Assembly: GCF_000151315.2 (NCBI RefSeq)
Contig: NW_011887292.1
Coordinates: 2,581,181 to 2,645,180 of the forward strand
Source: Capsaspora owczarzaki ATCC 30864
Taxonomy: Eukaryota; Opisthokonta; Filasterea
Direction of reading: 5' to 3'
Length of the DNA: 64,000 bases
In this document: one piece after another, positions 12,301 through 24,600 of the stretch
Layout: each line of letters starts with the position of its first letter
Position numbering within the stretch: position 1 is the stretch's first letter
Program-made: the position numbers and the translations under genes
The notes under the pieces: generated by a model
The model's database searches: none
The model's input: only the letters and a program-made list of their open reading frames with translations
Told to the model about the DNA's origin: nothing

Positions 12301-13093
12301 GTTCGCCTCGCCCGCGATACCGACCACTACATTAAGCGGTACATTGTGGGCTCGTATGGTCTGGCGATTCTCATTGTCGTTTGCCTCGTTATTGCCAACG
12401 CTGGCACAGATCCGTACCGTGTGGTCGACTACGGCGGCCAGGATAGGTGTGTTTAACGGCATGTTGAGTTGAAAGAAGGGGGTTTTTGATTTTTCGCAAT
12501 CTCACTTTGGTTTTGTTGCGTGGTTGTGGGGTGGTTTTTTTTGTTTTGTTTTGTTTTCTTGTTTCCTTTTCGGTTCTCGCCGCTACAGTGATGTCGGTCA
12601 TGCTTGCTGGATTGGCAACCGAAACGGCTTGATTGGCGCGTTTGTCGTTCCTGTTGGTGTGATTCTGGGCATCAACCTGCTCATCTTCGGTGCAGTGCTG
12701 TACAACCTGCACGCGGTGCAGAATGACAAGTCTCTGAAGGGTGCCAAGTCGCAGTCCAACCAGACGCGCTTGTACCTGACCATCCTGTCGCTGTTTGGTC
12801 TGACGTGGATTTTCGCCTATGTGGCGTACATTCGTGGTGCCGAGTTTGCCTGGTACCTGTTTGTGATTTTGAACAGCTTCCAGGGCGCCATCATCTTCTT
12901 CTTTTACTGCTGCAACAGGCGCGTACTGGACAACCTGCGCCAGCGCTTTGGCTCTGGCTCGTACGCTGCTATGTCGAGTGGACAGTCCAAGTCCACCCGA
13001 GCGACGAGTGATGATTTGGAAAGCGCGCGCACATCTCGTGCGACCCAATCTTCGATTTCCGAGAGCGGTACTTATGAGATGACGTCGCGTTAG
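6385..13093 (+). CDS. Adhesion-type GPCR with giant receptor-L/Ecm33-like ectodomain
   Basis: Seven exons: 6385-8785, 8903-10579, 10712-10929, 11059-11260, 11418-11809, 11956-12446, 12589-13093; all GT-AG and in phase, giving 1961 residues. A signal peptide (residues 1-28, ending FATAECP) is followed by two blocks of beta-solenoid repeats (about 50-780 and 830-1400) with recurring L-x-x-I/V-G-G-x-L/F units, like the receptor-L/Ecm33-SPS2 type of leucine-rich solenoid. A GAIN-like region follows. A GPS motif at about 1588-1634 (CAFWNYTLNNW ... CACTHATN) is split by an intron just before FAIL. Seven hydrophobic helices span about 1645-1905, with the conserved HACWI loop 2 motif. The tail is Ser/Thr-rich. 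His-Ala-Thr at the GPS is compatible with self-cleavage. Product: a plasma-membrane receptor of the adhesion class (secretin-like 7TM); ligand and G protein unknown. Confidence 0.92.
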
Positions 13094-14382
13094 TTTAGTG
13101 CGGGCACTGTTTTTTGTTATGTCTATGCGCATGTCGGCTTGGTCTTTTTTTTGCTTGTGATTGTACGTGATGGTGCTGTATGCCCCGATTGTTAAAACCA
13201 AAAGACCAGCTACTTGTTTTTGTCAAGTGTGCGACAGCGCAGGCCAGTTTTGTTGGGAACTGAATACAGTACAAAGGAAAGAGCGTCGTCGTGAAGATGC
13301 CACCATCGCATACCTTCCGATCGAGCAGGCACAGTGACCATTTCCCTCTTTCAGATTTTCCAAGTCCAGCTCAGCTGGCTCAGTCTTCAACACAACTGAA
13401 ATTTGTCGTTGGCATTGTGAGTTTTTCCAGACAAGTGCGATTTCGACTTTTCTCTCCTTCCCAAAAGCCAACCCCACGCCCTCCTTCCTGCATCCTCTAG
13501 TGATTTCCTATCAGATCCTTAGTCTTTTTGCTTGGGGTGGCGCGGGGGTGGGCTTTGTGCGCAGTGCAATCATCGAGATTTGGCAGGTTCGGGTTGCAGC
13601 CAACCATCCATCATTCCTTGCACAACCTCGCCGCCAAATCGAAGCTGGGGGGAGGGGTGCGGCATGAGGATGCACTAGAGCAGAGCAGCTGTGTCTTAGA
13701 GCTCTAGGACTCGCTCTTTTCCCCATTCTGCCAGCAGATCTCCACGGCAGCGCGGTCTAAAACGCCAGCCAAAGTTATTATTTTTTATTATTTTTTATTA
13801 TTTTTCTATTTTTCTATTTTTCTATTTTTTATTATTTGCACGATCGCCCTGCTCTGGTTCATTGCGACTCCCTCGAGTTCCGCTGCTTTTCCATTTTCAG
13901 AGTTGTGTTGCTGAATGTGCTTTCGGATTGCGTTGTGTGTGTGACTGCTGCGTTGTTATATTTCGATTATTTTTTTACTTTTATTTATTTTTTTTTATTT
14001 ATTTTTATTTTTTATTTTTTTGGTCTGGTTTTGGTTTTCATTTTTTGAGTGAATCGTTTTCGTATGTTTTCACTTCCACTTTTTTTGTTTTTCTCTACGG
14101 TTTGTGCCAATTTTTTTGACATGCCTTCTTCGTTTCTTCCTTTTTGTCCCCTTCCGTCGCGCTGTTGTTCTGCGTTTCGCCCGTTCTTTCTCGCGCGTTT
14201 CTTTGTTGCTTGCGTGATCTTGCGCTTTTTGTGCATCTTTCCTTTTGGAGTGATTTTTGGTGTGCTTTGGCCTCGCGTTTGCTCACTGTCGATCTCGTTC
14301 TCACTCGACAAACCGCAGCGCGCCTTCCCGCACAACACTTTCTTCCCCCTCCCATCCCTCCTGAAGGACCGCACCTGCAATC
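13094..14382. other. Intergenic spacer with A/T-rich simple repeats
   Basis: About 1.3 kb between two genes on the same strand. It includes an AT-rich array of ttatt/tctattttt units at about 13775-13835 and T-rich DNA from 13965 to 14230 leading to the next start codon. No coding exon is convincing on either strand. The 3' UTR of the GPCR and the promoter of the Bud6-like gene must lie here. Confidence 0.5.
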
Positions 14383-14906
14383 ATGGCCAAGAAGAAGAAG
14401 TCTGGATCAACCCCCGCAGCATCCGCCCAGCAGCAGCAGCAGCAGCAGAAGAAGAGCGAGTCGAGGCGCGGGTCGAGTGCGCAGCTCATCGATGACGAGA
14501 ACGACCTGCCCGAGCTCGATGCCGTCCCCGTCCCTGTCCCTGTCCCTGTCCCTGAGGCCAGCGTCGATGTACGTAACACTTCATGCTTGTTTCTCCCTCT
14601 TCCCATGGTTGTCCTCGGTTGGTGTCCGATTGGAGCGTTTGATGGGAGTGATTCGTGATCCGTGTCGGAAATTCTTCGTGGATCGCTTCCGGTTTTGCGG
14701 TCTGCGTCGCTCGTCTCGCACTGCTTGTCCTGGCTCTCTGTGTTGGAGTTTACTTCATCTTCACCCGCTCAAGGGGTTTTGGGGCGCTGTGGTTGTGAGG
14801 GGTGGGATGCCTCCTGGTTGTCTGGGTGTGTGGAATTTCTGCAGTCTCCTCCTCCCCTTTTTTTTTTCTTTGAGCTCGCCGTCCGTGTCAAGTGCAAGTG
14901 TGGTTT

Positions 14907-14940
<34 letters not shown>

Positions 14941-15267
14941 AAACGCGTCTCTTCACGTTTGCTGCTCTGTGATTTTGTGTCTTTGTCTTTGTCGTTGTCA
15001 TTGAGCCAGCAGTCCTCAGTCTCTCTTTGCTCGACCCGCTCGGTGTGCGTATGTCGTTTCCTCCCATTCCATACACTTAATTTTTGTTTCGACACACCCC
15101 ACTACACACGCTCTCTTCGTCTTCTGTGCTCGGTTGCACACCATCCATCACGAGCGAGCAAAACGCTCTACTTCCAAGCCTCCTGCTTTGCTTGCGAGTC
15201 AACCCACTCGACACCGCAACCCCCAAAGCAGAGAGAGCGGGATGGAATGAAAAATCTGTGCTTGTGC

Positions 15268-15298
<31 letters not shown>

Positions 15299-18200
15299 TT
15301 TAGACGAGCACTCGCACATCCTGCACGCATGCACTGTACTTTTGGGCCGCCATGTGCGTCTTTCAATCTGCTACTACTGCACTCCCACTCCAGTCAGAGT
15401 TGAACACGGTTTGGTGGTCGAAACCGAAAGCAAGATTGTTTTGGGAAAGAATTGGGTGAATTTTTTGATTTTTCGATTTTTTCGATTTTTTTTTTTTGAA
15501 AATGCCAAACAACACAACGCAACGCTTCATCAACAACCCAACACTCCCACACAAAACAACGCGCGAGAGGAACTTTTCAGTTGTTCTCTGCAAGAAGGCG
15601 AATTTCGGTTCTCCCGCTCTCACTCTTGAATCCCATTTCAAATTTTTGTTGGATTCGCAGGCAACCGCAACTCCGACAAACCGCGAAGCATCTTCTGCTG
15701 CTTCTTCTTCCTCGTCCGACCCCGTTCCCGCTGAACCCGCTGCTGCCCCAGACGCGGACGTACAACAGCCAACGACCACTACTGCCGACAAGCAGCCGCC
15801 GACGGAAGACGAGGACGACGAACCGCCGCCGCTCGAGGAAGCCACAGACGACGAGCTACATTCCACTCTCCAAGGCGACCAAAGTGCACCCTCGCCCGAC
15901 AACAGCAAGGACAACAAGAACAACAACGACGACGAGGCAAACACTGCTGCTGCAGATCCAATCAACGGAGAGCACTTGCCTGACATTGAAAAGACAGGCG
16001 CCAAACGCAGCTTCAAAAACCGACGTGGCGCGCGCGGTGCAACCATCAGCATCTCCCGCGACGCTGCTGTCGTTGTAGCCGCTCGACGTGCCGCCCAACA
16101 AGCCGAAATCAGTGATTCGGACTCGGACTCGGAACTTGCCACGCAACCCATTCCGGACTCGGAAGCAGAAGCAACAACACCCACAGCAACCTCAGCAACC
16201 CTTCAAGAAAAGCGCGTCGTCGATCGTGCCGCCAGCATGCCGTCCCTCTTCAGCCGCGGCAAAAACCCCAAACATCAAACCATCAGCCAATCCTCGGGTC
16301 TGGCCATTCCGCCACCCTCGGACGCTGATCGGGCTGCTGCCGCTTCTTCCTCTGCCGCGAGCAGTGCCTCCGCCCACCCGCCAGCAGGCGGTGCTGGGCA
16401 AGTCTTTTCGGAACCCAGCTCGCCCACCGCATTGCAGCCTGCCCATCCCCACATTCTAGCTCATGCGTCGCTGTCCAAAGCAACTGCGCAATCCGCTGCT
16501 CGTGGTCTGCAGCGCCAGCACTCCCTCCAGCAGAGCTCTCCGGGTTCGCCGGCCCCCGCTAACTCGTCGTCGCGATTGCTCGAGATTGCCAATCTGTTTA
16601 TCTCCTCCATGAACAAGTCCACGACCTCGCTCCCTGGCGACATTCTTTCGGACTCGGTTGAGGTTCACTTGATGGAGGCTCAAGATCTCCCTGTCAAGGA
16701 TCCCAACAGTACGCGAACGAACCTTTTTGTTTTTTGTTTTTGTTGCTGTCGACAATCGTTGTGGGGAAGCATGCGAGCTCACAGAGGGTACTTTTTTATG
16801 CTGCCTGATTTTGCTTTTGTTATTGTTTTTTTCGTTCTTTTGCTTGTACTTGTTCATTTCATCCGCCTCCGCAACAGCCCAAGGCTCGCCGTACTGCAAG
16901 ATTCGTTGTGGCTCGCAAAAGTATCGCACCAAGACTGCTGCACGTGGCGACGTGCCGCAGTGGCGCGAATGGCTGACGATCGATCTGCACGCCTCGCACT
17001 CGACCATGATGGATGTGATGGTGCTGGACCACGAGTATGCTGCTGCCAGTGCTGTCGGCTCCCCAGTGCAGTCCTCATCGTCCGTGATTGGCAAAGTCTC
17101 GTTCGATCTAAGCACTCTCCCTGCGGACACCTGGATTGAAAAGTGGCTTGACTTGGTCAACGCTCCCTCTGGCCGGCTGCATTTCAAATTCCGTCGCAAT
17201 GTCACTCGAGCAGCAGGTGCTGATTCCGGCGTCTCCACTCCGCCCTCCGCGCCCAGCGAAACGGACGGTTCCGAGACTGAGGCAAGCGCTGAAGGGTGAG
17301 TTTTTAAGCTGAGGTCTTTGTTTTTTTTTTTTGTTTTCGGTTTTGTTTTTCTCTCTCCCCCCCCCTTCCCCTCTCAACTCACTCCCACGTTCATGTTGAC
17401 GTTGACAAACAATGCAGCCGTCTTGCCCGTGCTCGCCAGAGCAGCATCATGCGCAAGTACATTAGCATGTGGCGCTCTCAATACCCCGGCCACGAGGGCG
17501 TGCAAAACCTTGCCACGGACAAGCCGGCTGAAGGCGATGGGTCTGCTGCTGGAACTCCGTTGGATTTGCAAGCTTCCGGCCCGGGTCCGCTCTCGCCCTT
17601 GGCCACCTCATCGCCAGTCCAGGTCGCAGCCAACCTCCCGACATCTCCCACGACCAAATCCCCAATCTCTCCAATGCCATTCTCAAGCGGTGCCGCCAAG
17701 CCGGCCGAGCTGGGTGGACCTGTTGCTCCAACTCCTGTGGCCGCAGCAGCCCCCACGACCACCGAGGCTTCCAAGCCAAAGCGCATGAATGCAGCGCAGC
17801 GCCGCGCATCCGTTCACTACCGCACGATTGGCCACTCTGTGCTTTCTCTCAAGCTCTTCCTGTGTGCGTTCGGGGACACCAAGCGCATTGACTATGCTGG
17901 CGTAGTGGACCGCTTGGGGCTGAAGGAGGCCTTCCTCGAAGCGTACACGGGCAACGAGTTTCCCGACAACTTCCCGGCCATCTACATTCGTGACAAGAGT
18001 GTTGACGTCTTTTACGAGCTTGAAAACTACACGGAAGTGACTGACGGCGCAGTGCTGCGCCTCCACATGCCTCAATCCGCTCAGCGCAACTCGGCCGCGG
18101 TGGAGGAGCGCCTCAATGCCATGCAAAAAACACTCGACGAGGTTCTCAAGCATGTTTCCACCAAACCAGTAGCGCCTCCGCTCCCGGCCGCCCCTCCGCC

Positions 18201-19314
18201 GGCCACGCCAGCCCCGCCACCGACCGCAACACCGGCCACCACCAGCTCCTCCTCGGTTCAGCAGGTCGCCAAGGTCAACATCGCCCCCGCCTTGGCCGAG
18301 GTCGACCGCGTCCGTCGCCAAGTCGCCGTGCTGCGCCAGACCTACCGCGACCAGCACAAGAGCGCCATGGCCACCATGAGCGCAACATTTACGCAACTTT
18401 CTTCCACTTTGAAAACGGTTATGGGCGAGAACGCTGGTCACTTGTTCAAGCGCACGCAGCTCGGCACTCGCAAGGACTCGCACACTGCTCGAATTGACAC
18501 GCTGGTGCAACGGATTACGGATACTGAAACGCTTGTGAACGAACTGACTCGCGAAGTGGTGGTGCACAAGTGCAAGCCCGACATGAAGATGATGGAAACG
18601 CTGATGACTGATTTGGACAGAGTAAGTTTTGGCAAAGTTGGATGGTTGTTGGGGGGGTTGGTTTTGGGTAGAGAGAGAGAGATGCTCTTGACTCTCTCTC
18701 TCTCTCGGCTCTCTTGACTGTGAATGGCTCTGGGGTAACTCGAACATCACTCACAATCCGTCTCGATGACATCGTCTCTGGTGGTGTAGCTCGATACGGA
18801 TATTAACGGAGCAAAGGACACTTTTGACGACCTGGAACGCGCGTTCAAGGCCGTTTGGGCCAAGGAACTCAAGAACGTGGTGAACGAAGAAGCCTACTTC
18901 AAGACGGCCAACGACGATTTGGATGACTTGGATGGACAGTACGACGACTTGGCAAACACGGTCAAGACGTTGCACCAGCTGATTGCTGTGCAGGCAACGC
19001 TGCCTTCGCGCACGCGAGACTTTGGCGTCGAAAACCTGGAAGACCGCAAGTCGGCTGTCGGCGGCATTCTCCAGGAAATCACCATGCTGGCGCCGGATCA
19101 CGAGGCTCGCTTGAAGCGCATCGAGGTGATTGAGCATCTGCGAGTCAAGCAGCGCGAGGTCTCTCGCGCATCCAGTCCGCTGCTAGAGTTTGAAAACGAG
19201 CTCACTTCCAAGGGCAGTGCGCTTCGCAAGACTGGAGGTGTCGATGAGGTCGAGCGCAAGCGCAAGATCCGTGATCAAGAGTTTTTCAAGTCTTCTGGCA
19301 AACCAGAGGCATGA
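14383..19314 (+). CDS. C2-domain plus AIP3/Bud6-like actin polarity protein
   Basis: Five exons: 14383-14568, 15661-16708, 16878-17295, 17418-18621, 18790-19314; phases agree, giving 1126 residues. Residues 1-400 are low-complexity (MAKKKKSG, poly-Gln, Val-Pro repeats, acidic tracts). A C2 domain runs at about 405-545: VEVHLMEAQDLPVKDPN, then across an intron GSPYCKIRCGSQKYRTKT, ending GRLHFKFRRNV. At about 665-755 lies the ubiquitin-like front part of the AIP3 family (FLCAFGDTKRIDYAGVV, PAIYIRDKSVDVFYELEN). The end is coiled coil with AKELKNVVNEEAYFKTANDD, matching the Bud6/AIP3 core. Bud6 binds actin monomers and stimulates formins at sites of polarised growth; animal relatives are SRCIN1-type proteins. 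The C2 domain suggests calcium or lipid recruitment to membrane. A small additional exon inside the 1.1-kb first intron cannot be excluded. Confidence 0.85.
14909..14937. repeat. (GT)n tract inside intron 1 of the Bud6-like gene
   Basis: About 29 bases of GT followed by a cag, so it looks like a possible acceptor, but no in-phase exon with coding character follows. Confidence 0.9.
15013..15490 (+). repeat. Diverged dispersed repeat, copy 2
   Basis: Partner of 5106-5590, lying wholly within intron 1 of the Bud6-like gene. It contains a run of 27 T (15268-15294) where copy 1 has an A run. Similarity extends to the T-rich end around 15440-15490. No coding capacity is shared. Confidence 0.55.
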
Positions 19315-19627
19315 GTGAAATAGCAACTCAACACACCAAAGTGGGCTGGCTATTTCTTGTGTTTGCGTGTTCTTGTGACGATGTTGTTGGTTTTGTGTGA
19401 ATGTTTGTGTTTATGTGACTACAGTAGGTGTGCAAAATGCAAGTGATCTGTGTCATCTCAAGCGCGTTTTTTTGTTTTATCGCTGGTTCTAGGAACTGCT
19501 AGAGTATCAATCGAAAATACCAAACTTAGACGAAGGAGAACGAAAAAAATTCATGCTGTCATTGGAGGAAAAGTACAAGCCAAGCGAAAAGCACTTTTGG
19601 AAAAAATCACAAAAACTCGTCACTCGC
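19315..19627. other. Convergent 3' spacer
   Basis: The Bud6-like gene (+) and FKBP gene (-) run toward each other and leave 313 bp for both 3' UTRs. I see no gene or notable structure in it. Confidence 0.6.
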
Positions 19628-21443
19628 TTAAGCAAACATCTTGGAGTACAAGGCCTTCTCCTTGTTCTTTTGTGCTTGAACCTTGTTTTGAACAGCAGTA
19701 GTCTCGGCGCGGATGGCTGCATCGGAGGGCTCGAGCTTGGACGCTGCGGCGAGATCAGCGAGTGCGAGTTCCAGATCGCCCGAACGGTGCTCGGCCTGGG
19801 CGCGACGGAACAGGGCCTTGACGTTGTTGGGCTCAATCTCCAGAACCTTGGAGGCGCTCTTGATGGCCTCTGCCCACTTGCTGCCCTTCAGTTGCACGGC
19901 GGCGAGATTGCTGTTGGAGGCAACACGCAGCTTGGACACGGCAGCCTTCTGTTCCTCGGTGAATGAAAAGTCGCTCTCGACGAGTTTGAGCGCAGCGAGG
20001 TACTTTTTCTCGGCGGCACGGAACTTGCTCTCGCGGAAGAGCGTCGAGCCCTTCTCCTTGGTGACGTTGGCCGTTTCCACCTTCTCCGCATCCGACATGT
20101 CCCAGATATCCTTAACGGGGGTGAAGCTAAGCAGCTTGACATCGTAGATCGCGGAGGTGGCGAGCGAGTGGAACGACGGGTGGACAGTCACGACGGCGCG
20201 CTCGTTCACCTTCATCGTCTCGAGCGCCATCTCGACAGCCTCGGGCAGCTGGCCAGCAACATCGCCGACGACGACAGTCACCTCGCTACCTTGGCCATCC
20301 GGGTGCTGCGAAATCAGGTCCGCGAAGGCCGGGTGCGGGTCGGCGAGCTGCAGAATGCGGACTTTGGCGGTCGAGCCGTCCTTGGCCGTCTTGAAGCCCT
20401 CGCCTTCGCCCAGAATGCGCTTGACCACGCCTTCGTCGTCGGTAATCTTGACGACTTCAATCCAGCGCTCGAGAACGAGGTCAAACACGACGGGGGTGTT
20501 TGCCGGGACGCCAATTGCGTCGCTGCCGGCATCGGTGGCGCGGACCAAGGCGTGCTCGCCGAGCTTCATGTTGGTGAGCGCGGTTGAGACGGCTGCTGGG
20601 TAGACGGAGACGTCGCCGATGCGCTGCCACACTGCTTGCTGCGTGTGGTCGACATACGTCTCTCCGGAGGCGGCGTTACGCACGCGAATGCGGAACTGCA
20701 CGTCTTCGCCGTTCTTGGGCTTCTTCCAGTTGGCGCCCTCCTTGGCAATCTTCTTGACGAGCGATCCGTCGTTCTTGCCGCTAATGTCGTCGCCGGAGGA
20801 CCAGCTGAGCAGCTCGACCTCAAACACCAGCGTTGCGTTCGGCGGGATCTTGGGCGGCGATCCGCTTGCGCCGTACGCCATCTCGGGCGCGCAGGTGAGC
20901 TCGGCCAGCTCGCCGCGCTTCATGCTTGCCACACCAACGTCCCACGCCTTGATGACTCGGCCTGTTTGTTATTTTCGTTCACAGTTTGTTTTGTGACAAA
21001 GTCAGCAACCACAGCACGAAAAACGCCGCCAAACAAGAGAGAGAGAGAGAGAGAGAGAAGATGGTTTTCTAGAGCCTTCCATTGTCACTCGCTTCCCAGC
21101 GCCTCAGAACCAGGGGGAGCACTTGGTCCGCTCATCCATCATTCAACCATTCAACCATTCAACCATCATTCAGCAGAAACAGCAACAGCAGACAAAGCCA
21201 TGGCATGGCGCGCGCACCTTTGCCGAGATCAAAGACGAACGGATCGTTGCGCTCGCGGCTCGAGTCAAACACGGTGCCGTCGAGCAGGCGGCCGACGTAG
21301 TGCACAGTCACCTTGGAGCCGCTCGGGGGGCTCACGTCGGCAGTGTCAAACACATCCGCAGTGGCCGCGGGAGTGTCGACGCCAGCACGCAGAATCTTCT
21401 TGTTCACGCCAGGCGCGACTTCGACTTCCATCGGCTCTGCCAT
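19628..21443 (-). CDS. FKBP-type prolyl isomerase with three FKBP domains and TPR
   Basis: Two exons, 21443-21218 and 20961-19628, phase 1 junction restoring [12 protein letters not shown]; 519 residues. The first FKBP domain (about 35-135) keeps the drug/proline-pocket residues: Tyr in VHYVG, VFDSS, FVFDLG, VIKAWD, AYG and the [14 protein letters not shown] strand, so it should be an active peptidyl-prolyl isomerase. Two further FKBP-like domains (about 145-260 and 265-365) lack these residues and are probably scaffolds. TPR repeats follow (about 370-490) with the [15 protein letters not shown] signature that binds the C-terminal peptide of Hsp90, then a basic tail ending ALYSKMFA. Function: Hsp90 co-chaperone of the FKBP51/52 or plant ROF1 (FKBP62) type. 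Three FKBP domains is the plant-like arrangement; animal FKBP51/52 have two. Confidence 0.92.
21036..21058. repeat. (GA)n tract in the FKBP intron
   Basis: About 23 bases of GA within the 256-bp intron. A short array of four attcaacc-type units lies further on at about 21135-21170. Confidence 0.9.
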
Positions 21444-21659
21444 TGTTCAGGAAACTTGGTGTTTGCAGTGGGGAGAAATAAAAGAGTGAAAATGTCAGAG
21501 AAACACAAATTCAACGAGTTCATTGTGGCAACAAATCAAAATCACACACAAATCAAACAACCAATGTATCGCCCCAACCAAAAGCATGTCCTGTAGCAGC
21601 AGCAGCGAAAGCCATGACTTTTCAATCCAGTTGGTGCGACAATCAGAAAAAAAACCAAC

Positions 21660-24600
21660 TCATTCAACCATGGCCATGGGTGTTGGCGATTGCTGCAACC
21701 GCTGCTTGTTCAACGAGTGCAATGCGCGCGTCGCAGCCTCAAACTCGGCTGCCTTTTGCTCGGCACGATCGATAACCTGAAAAAACGCGGGAAAACAGAC
21801 ACAATTGCATGAGTGACAGCTCAACAAACTCCACCACCATCGTCATCATCATCACCATCGCAACCGACGCCATCTCCCAACAAACAATTGTTCGTTACCT
21901 CGGAAGGAAGACCAGCCATGTTGGCAACATTCATGCCGTGAGACTTGTTGCAAACGCCATCCGTGAGCTTGTACAAGAAGGTCACCTCTCGTTTGCCCTC
22001 GTCCACGAGACAGGCCATGTGAGCGAGACCGACAATCGGCACCGAGCTGCCCGTTTGTTGCATTTCACGCTGCTGCTCGTCAATCACTTCGTCCGTCAGC
22101 ATGTGGTAGTGCGTGGAGAAGAGCGCGCGGCATCGGATTTCGTGCGAGAGGTGATGGAGCACAGAGTACGCGATCGAGTAGCCGTCGAACGTGCTCGTGC
22201 CGCGACCAAGCTCGTCCAGAATGACCAACGAGTCGCGCGTCGCGTTCTTGAGAATGTTGCTCGTCTCACGCAGCTCAACCATGAACGTGGACTGTCCAGC
22301 CAGAATGTTGTCGTTGGCACCGATGCGCGTAAAGATGCGGTCCACGGGCGACAAGACACACTTGGCTGCCGGAACAAAGCAACCCAGCTGCGCCATGATA
22401 ACGGAAAGACACGTTTGGCGCAGCAGCGTGGACTTGCCACCCATGTTCGGTCCGGTCAGCAGCAAAATGCGCGGATGCGCCTTCCCACCCAATGCCGTAT
22501 CGTTGGCAATGTACGACGAGCCGAGGTAGGCGAGCAGCGGATGGCGCAAATCCTCCAGCTCGAGCACGGGCTCGCTGTCGTCGTCGCCGCGCTCCACCAG
22601 CGTGGGTCGGCACACGGGATCTCCCAGCGAGCTGCTGGCAGACGCCAAGGACAACAGGCAGTCCAGCTCGGCCACACAGCGAACGGCGGCAGACCACTTG
22701 GCAACGTGCGTGTCAAAGCGCGCGAGCGCGCGTGCCAGCCCCTCGCGGAGAACGGCTTGCCGAGTTTCGATGGCCTCGGCGAGCGGCGTGACCGTCTTGC
22801 GAATGAGTGGGGTCCAGAAGCGGCGCACGGCCTTGGTGGACGACTTGAAGTCCCAGTCGCCGGGAACGTCCGTAATCCGAACAGGCACCTCAAGCTGGTA
22901 CTTTTCGTTGCCAATGTCGCGATACGCAATCGTCCGATCCTTGAGCAACCGCTGCACCTCAACCAGATGGTCTTGGAGCTTTGTCTCGAGCACCCGCACG
23001 TCCTCGCACGCCTTGTCGTAGTCCTCGTCGACGCCTGCGAACGGGATGAGCGATCCTTGCTCCTTGGCGAGACGCTGGTCAAACGCAGCGTCGAGCTCGG
23101 TCAGCAGGCCAGAGAGGTCTGGGAAGCAGCCCTCCCCGACGGTCAAGCAGCGACGAAGCCGGCGCGATGTGATCTCGTCCGTGCTGCCGTGCGATCCGAC
23201 ACGTGACGAGTCCTGGAGCTGCGGTGGCATGCGCTGCATCAAGCTTTGGAGCTGTTTAAACCCGTCGATCGCGCGCAAAAAGTCTTCCAGCTTGCAGCTG
23301 CCTGCATGAATCCGCGAAACAATGCGCTCCAGATCTGGCAGCTTGCGAAGCGTCGTCGTCAGGTTGCCGGTCAGGTTGCTGAGCCGCAACAAGTCCTCCA
23401 CCGCGTCGTACCGGTCGTTAATCTCAGGGATGTGGCGCAAGGGATGGCACAGCCAGCGTCGGAAGAGCCGTTTGCCAAATGGTGAGACGCATCGGTTGAG
23501 CAACGCATGCAGGGACCCGTCGCTGCTGACACCCGTGAGGCTTGCGCCGCTGTTGGCCTGCTTCTTGCCACCCTTAGACGACGACGACGATGAGCCCGCC
23601 GAGCTGTCCTGAGAGCCAGCATCGTGTGCACTGCCGCCACTCGCACCACCGCCGCCGCCGAGGGTGTTGGATGAAGCAAACAGAACGTCCAAGTTCTGCA
23701 GAGTCTGGCCGTCCAGTAGCAAGCAAGAGCCGTGTCGCAGTGCATCGTACAGGTGAAAGTTGCGCTGGGAGAGCAGCTCGCGCTCAATGCACAATGTGCG
23801 GAGATAATGCACCAAACCTCCGAGAGCCGAGATGACCAGAGGGTGGGACTGCATGTCCAGAATGGCCTGAGGAAAACACGCAGTATCTGCTCGCTGCGAG
23901 GTTGCGGACGAGTCGGTTGGCACGCGGGAGGATTGCTGCTTGGCGCCTGTCGCGGCCGGGGTCGACGAAAAGTAGTTTTCAAAAACGAGCTCATCGATGG
24001 TCGCGGCAGCCTCCCAGAACTCGACGCGCGGGGTCAGAGGGTTGATTGTTGGGGCAGACATGGTGTTTTTGATGAGCCGCATGGTGGCCGCGGACAGATT
24101 GTTTCGCTCGCACACAATCTCTTTGGGTCGCACCTGCATCAGCAGGGTTTCAAGCGTTGTCAGGGCTGGGTCGTCCTGGAAGCCGCACAGGTTGAACTCG
24201 GCCGTGCCCGTGTCGGCAAAGCACAGGCCGTACGAGTGACTGGCAGTGTCTTCCTTGATGGACAGAATGTACGTGGACAACTCGTCAACCAGCATGTCAC
24301 CCATCAGCGTGCCCCGCGTCAGAATGGACGTCAGCTCTCGGCGGATGATCTTCTCTTTGGGACCCGGCTGCGATTTTTCATTCTTTTCTCGCATGGCCTT
24401 GCTCAGCGCAGACTCGGTCTCGTCCACCTTGGCGACCTTGTATCCGAGTGCAATGAACTTTGACGCCCACATCGTGAAGGATGACTCTGGCACGCCAGCC
24501 ATAAACATGTTGACTCTACACAATGAGGGAAAAAACAAGAAGAGACGAAATGTGAAAGAATGAGAAAAAAAAAGGACAGCAAAACACTGCACCACCAACC

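Noticed and set aside
21809-23206. Long + strand open frame (465 codons)
   Set aside because: It is antisense to MSH6 exon 3, an open shadow of a GC-rich coding region with no family likeness.
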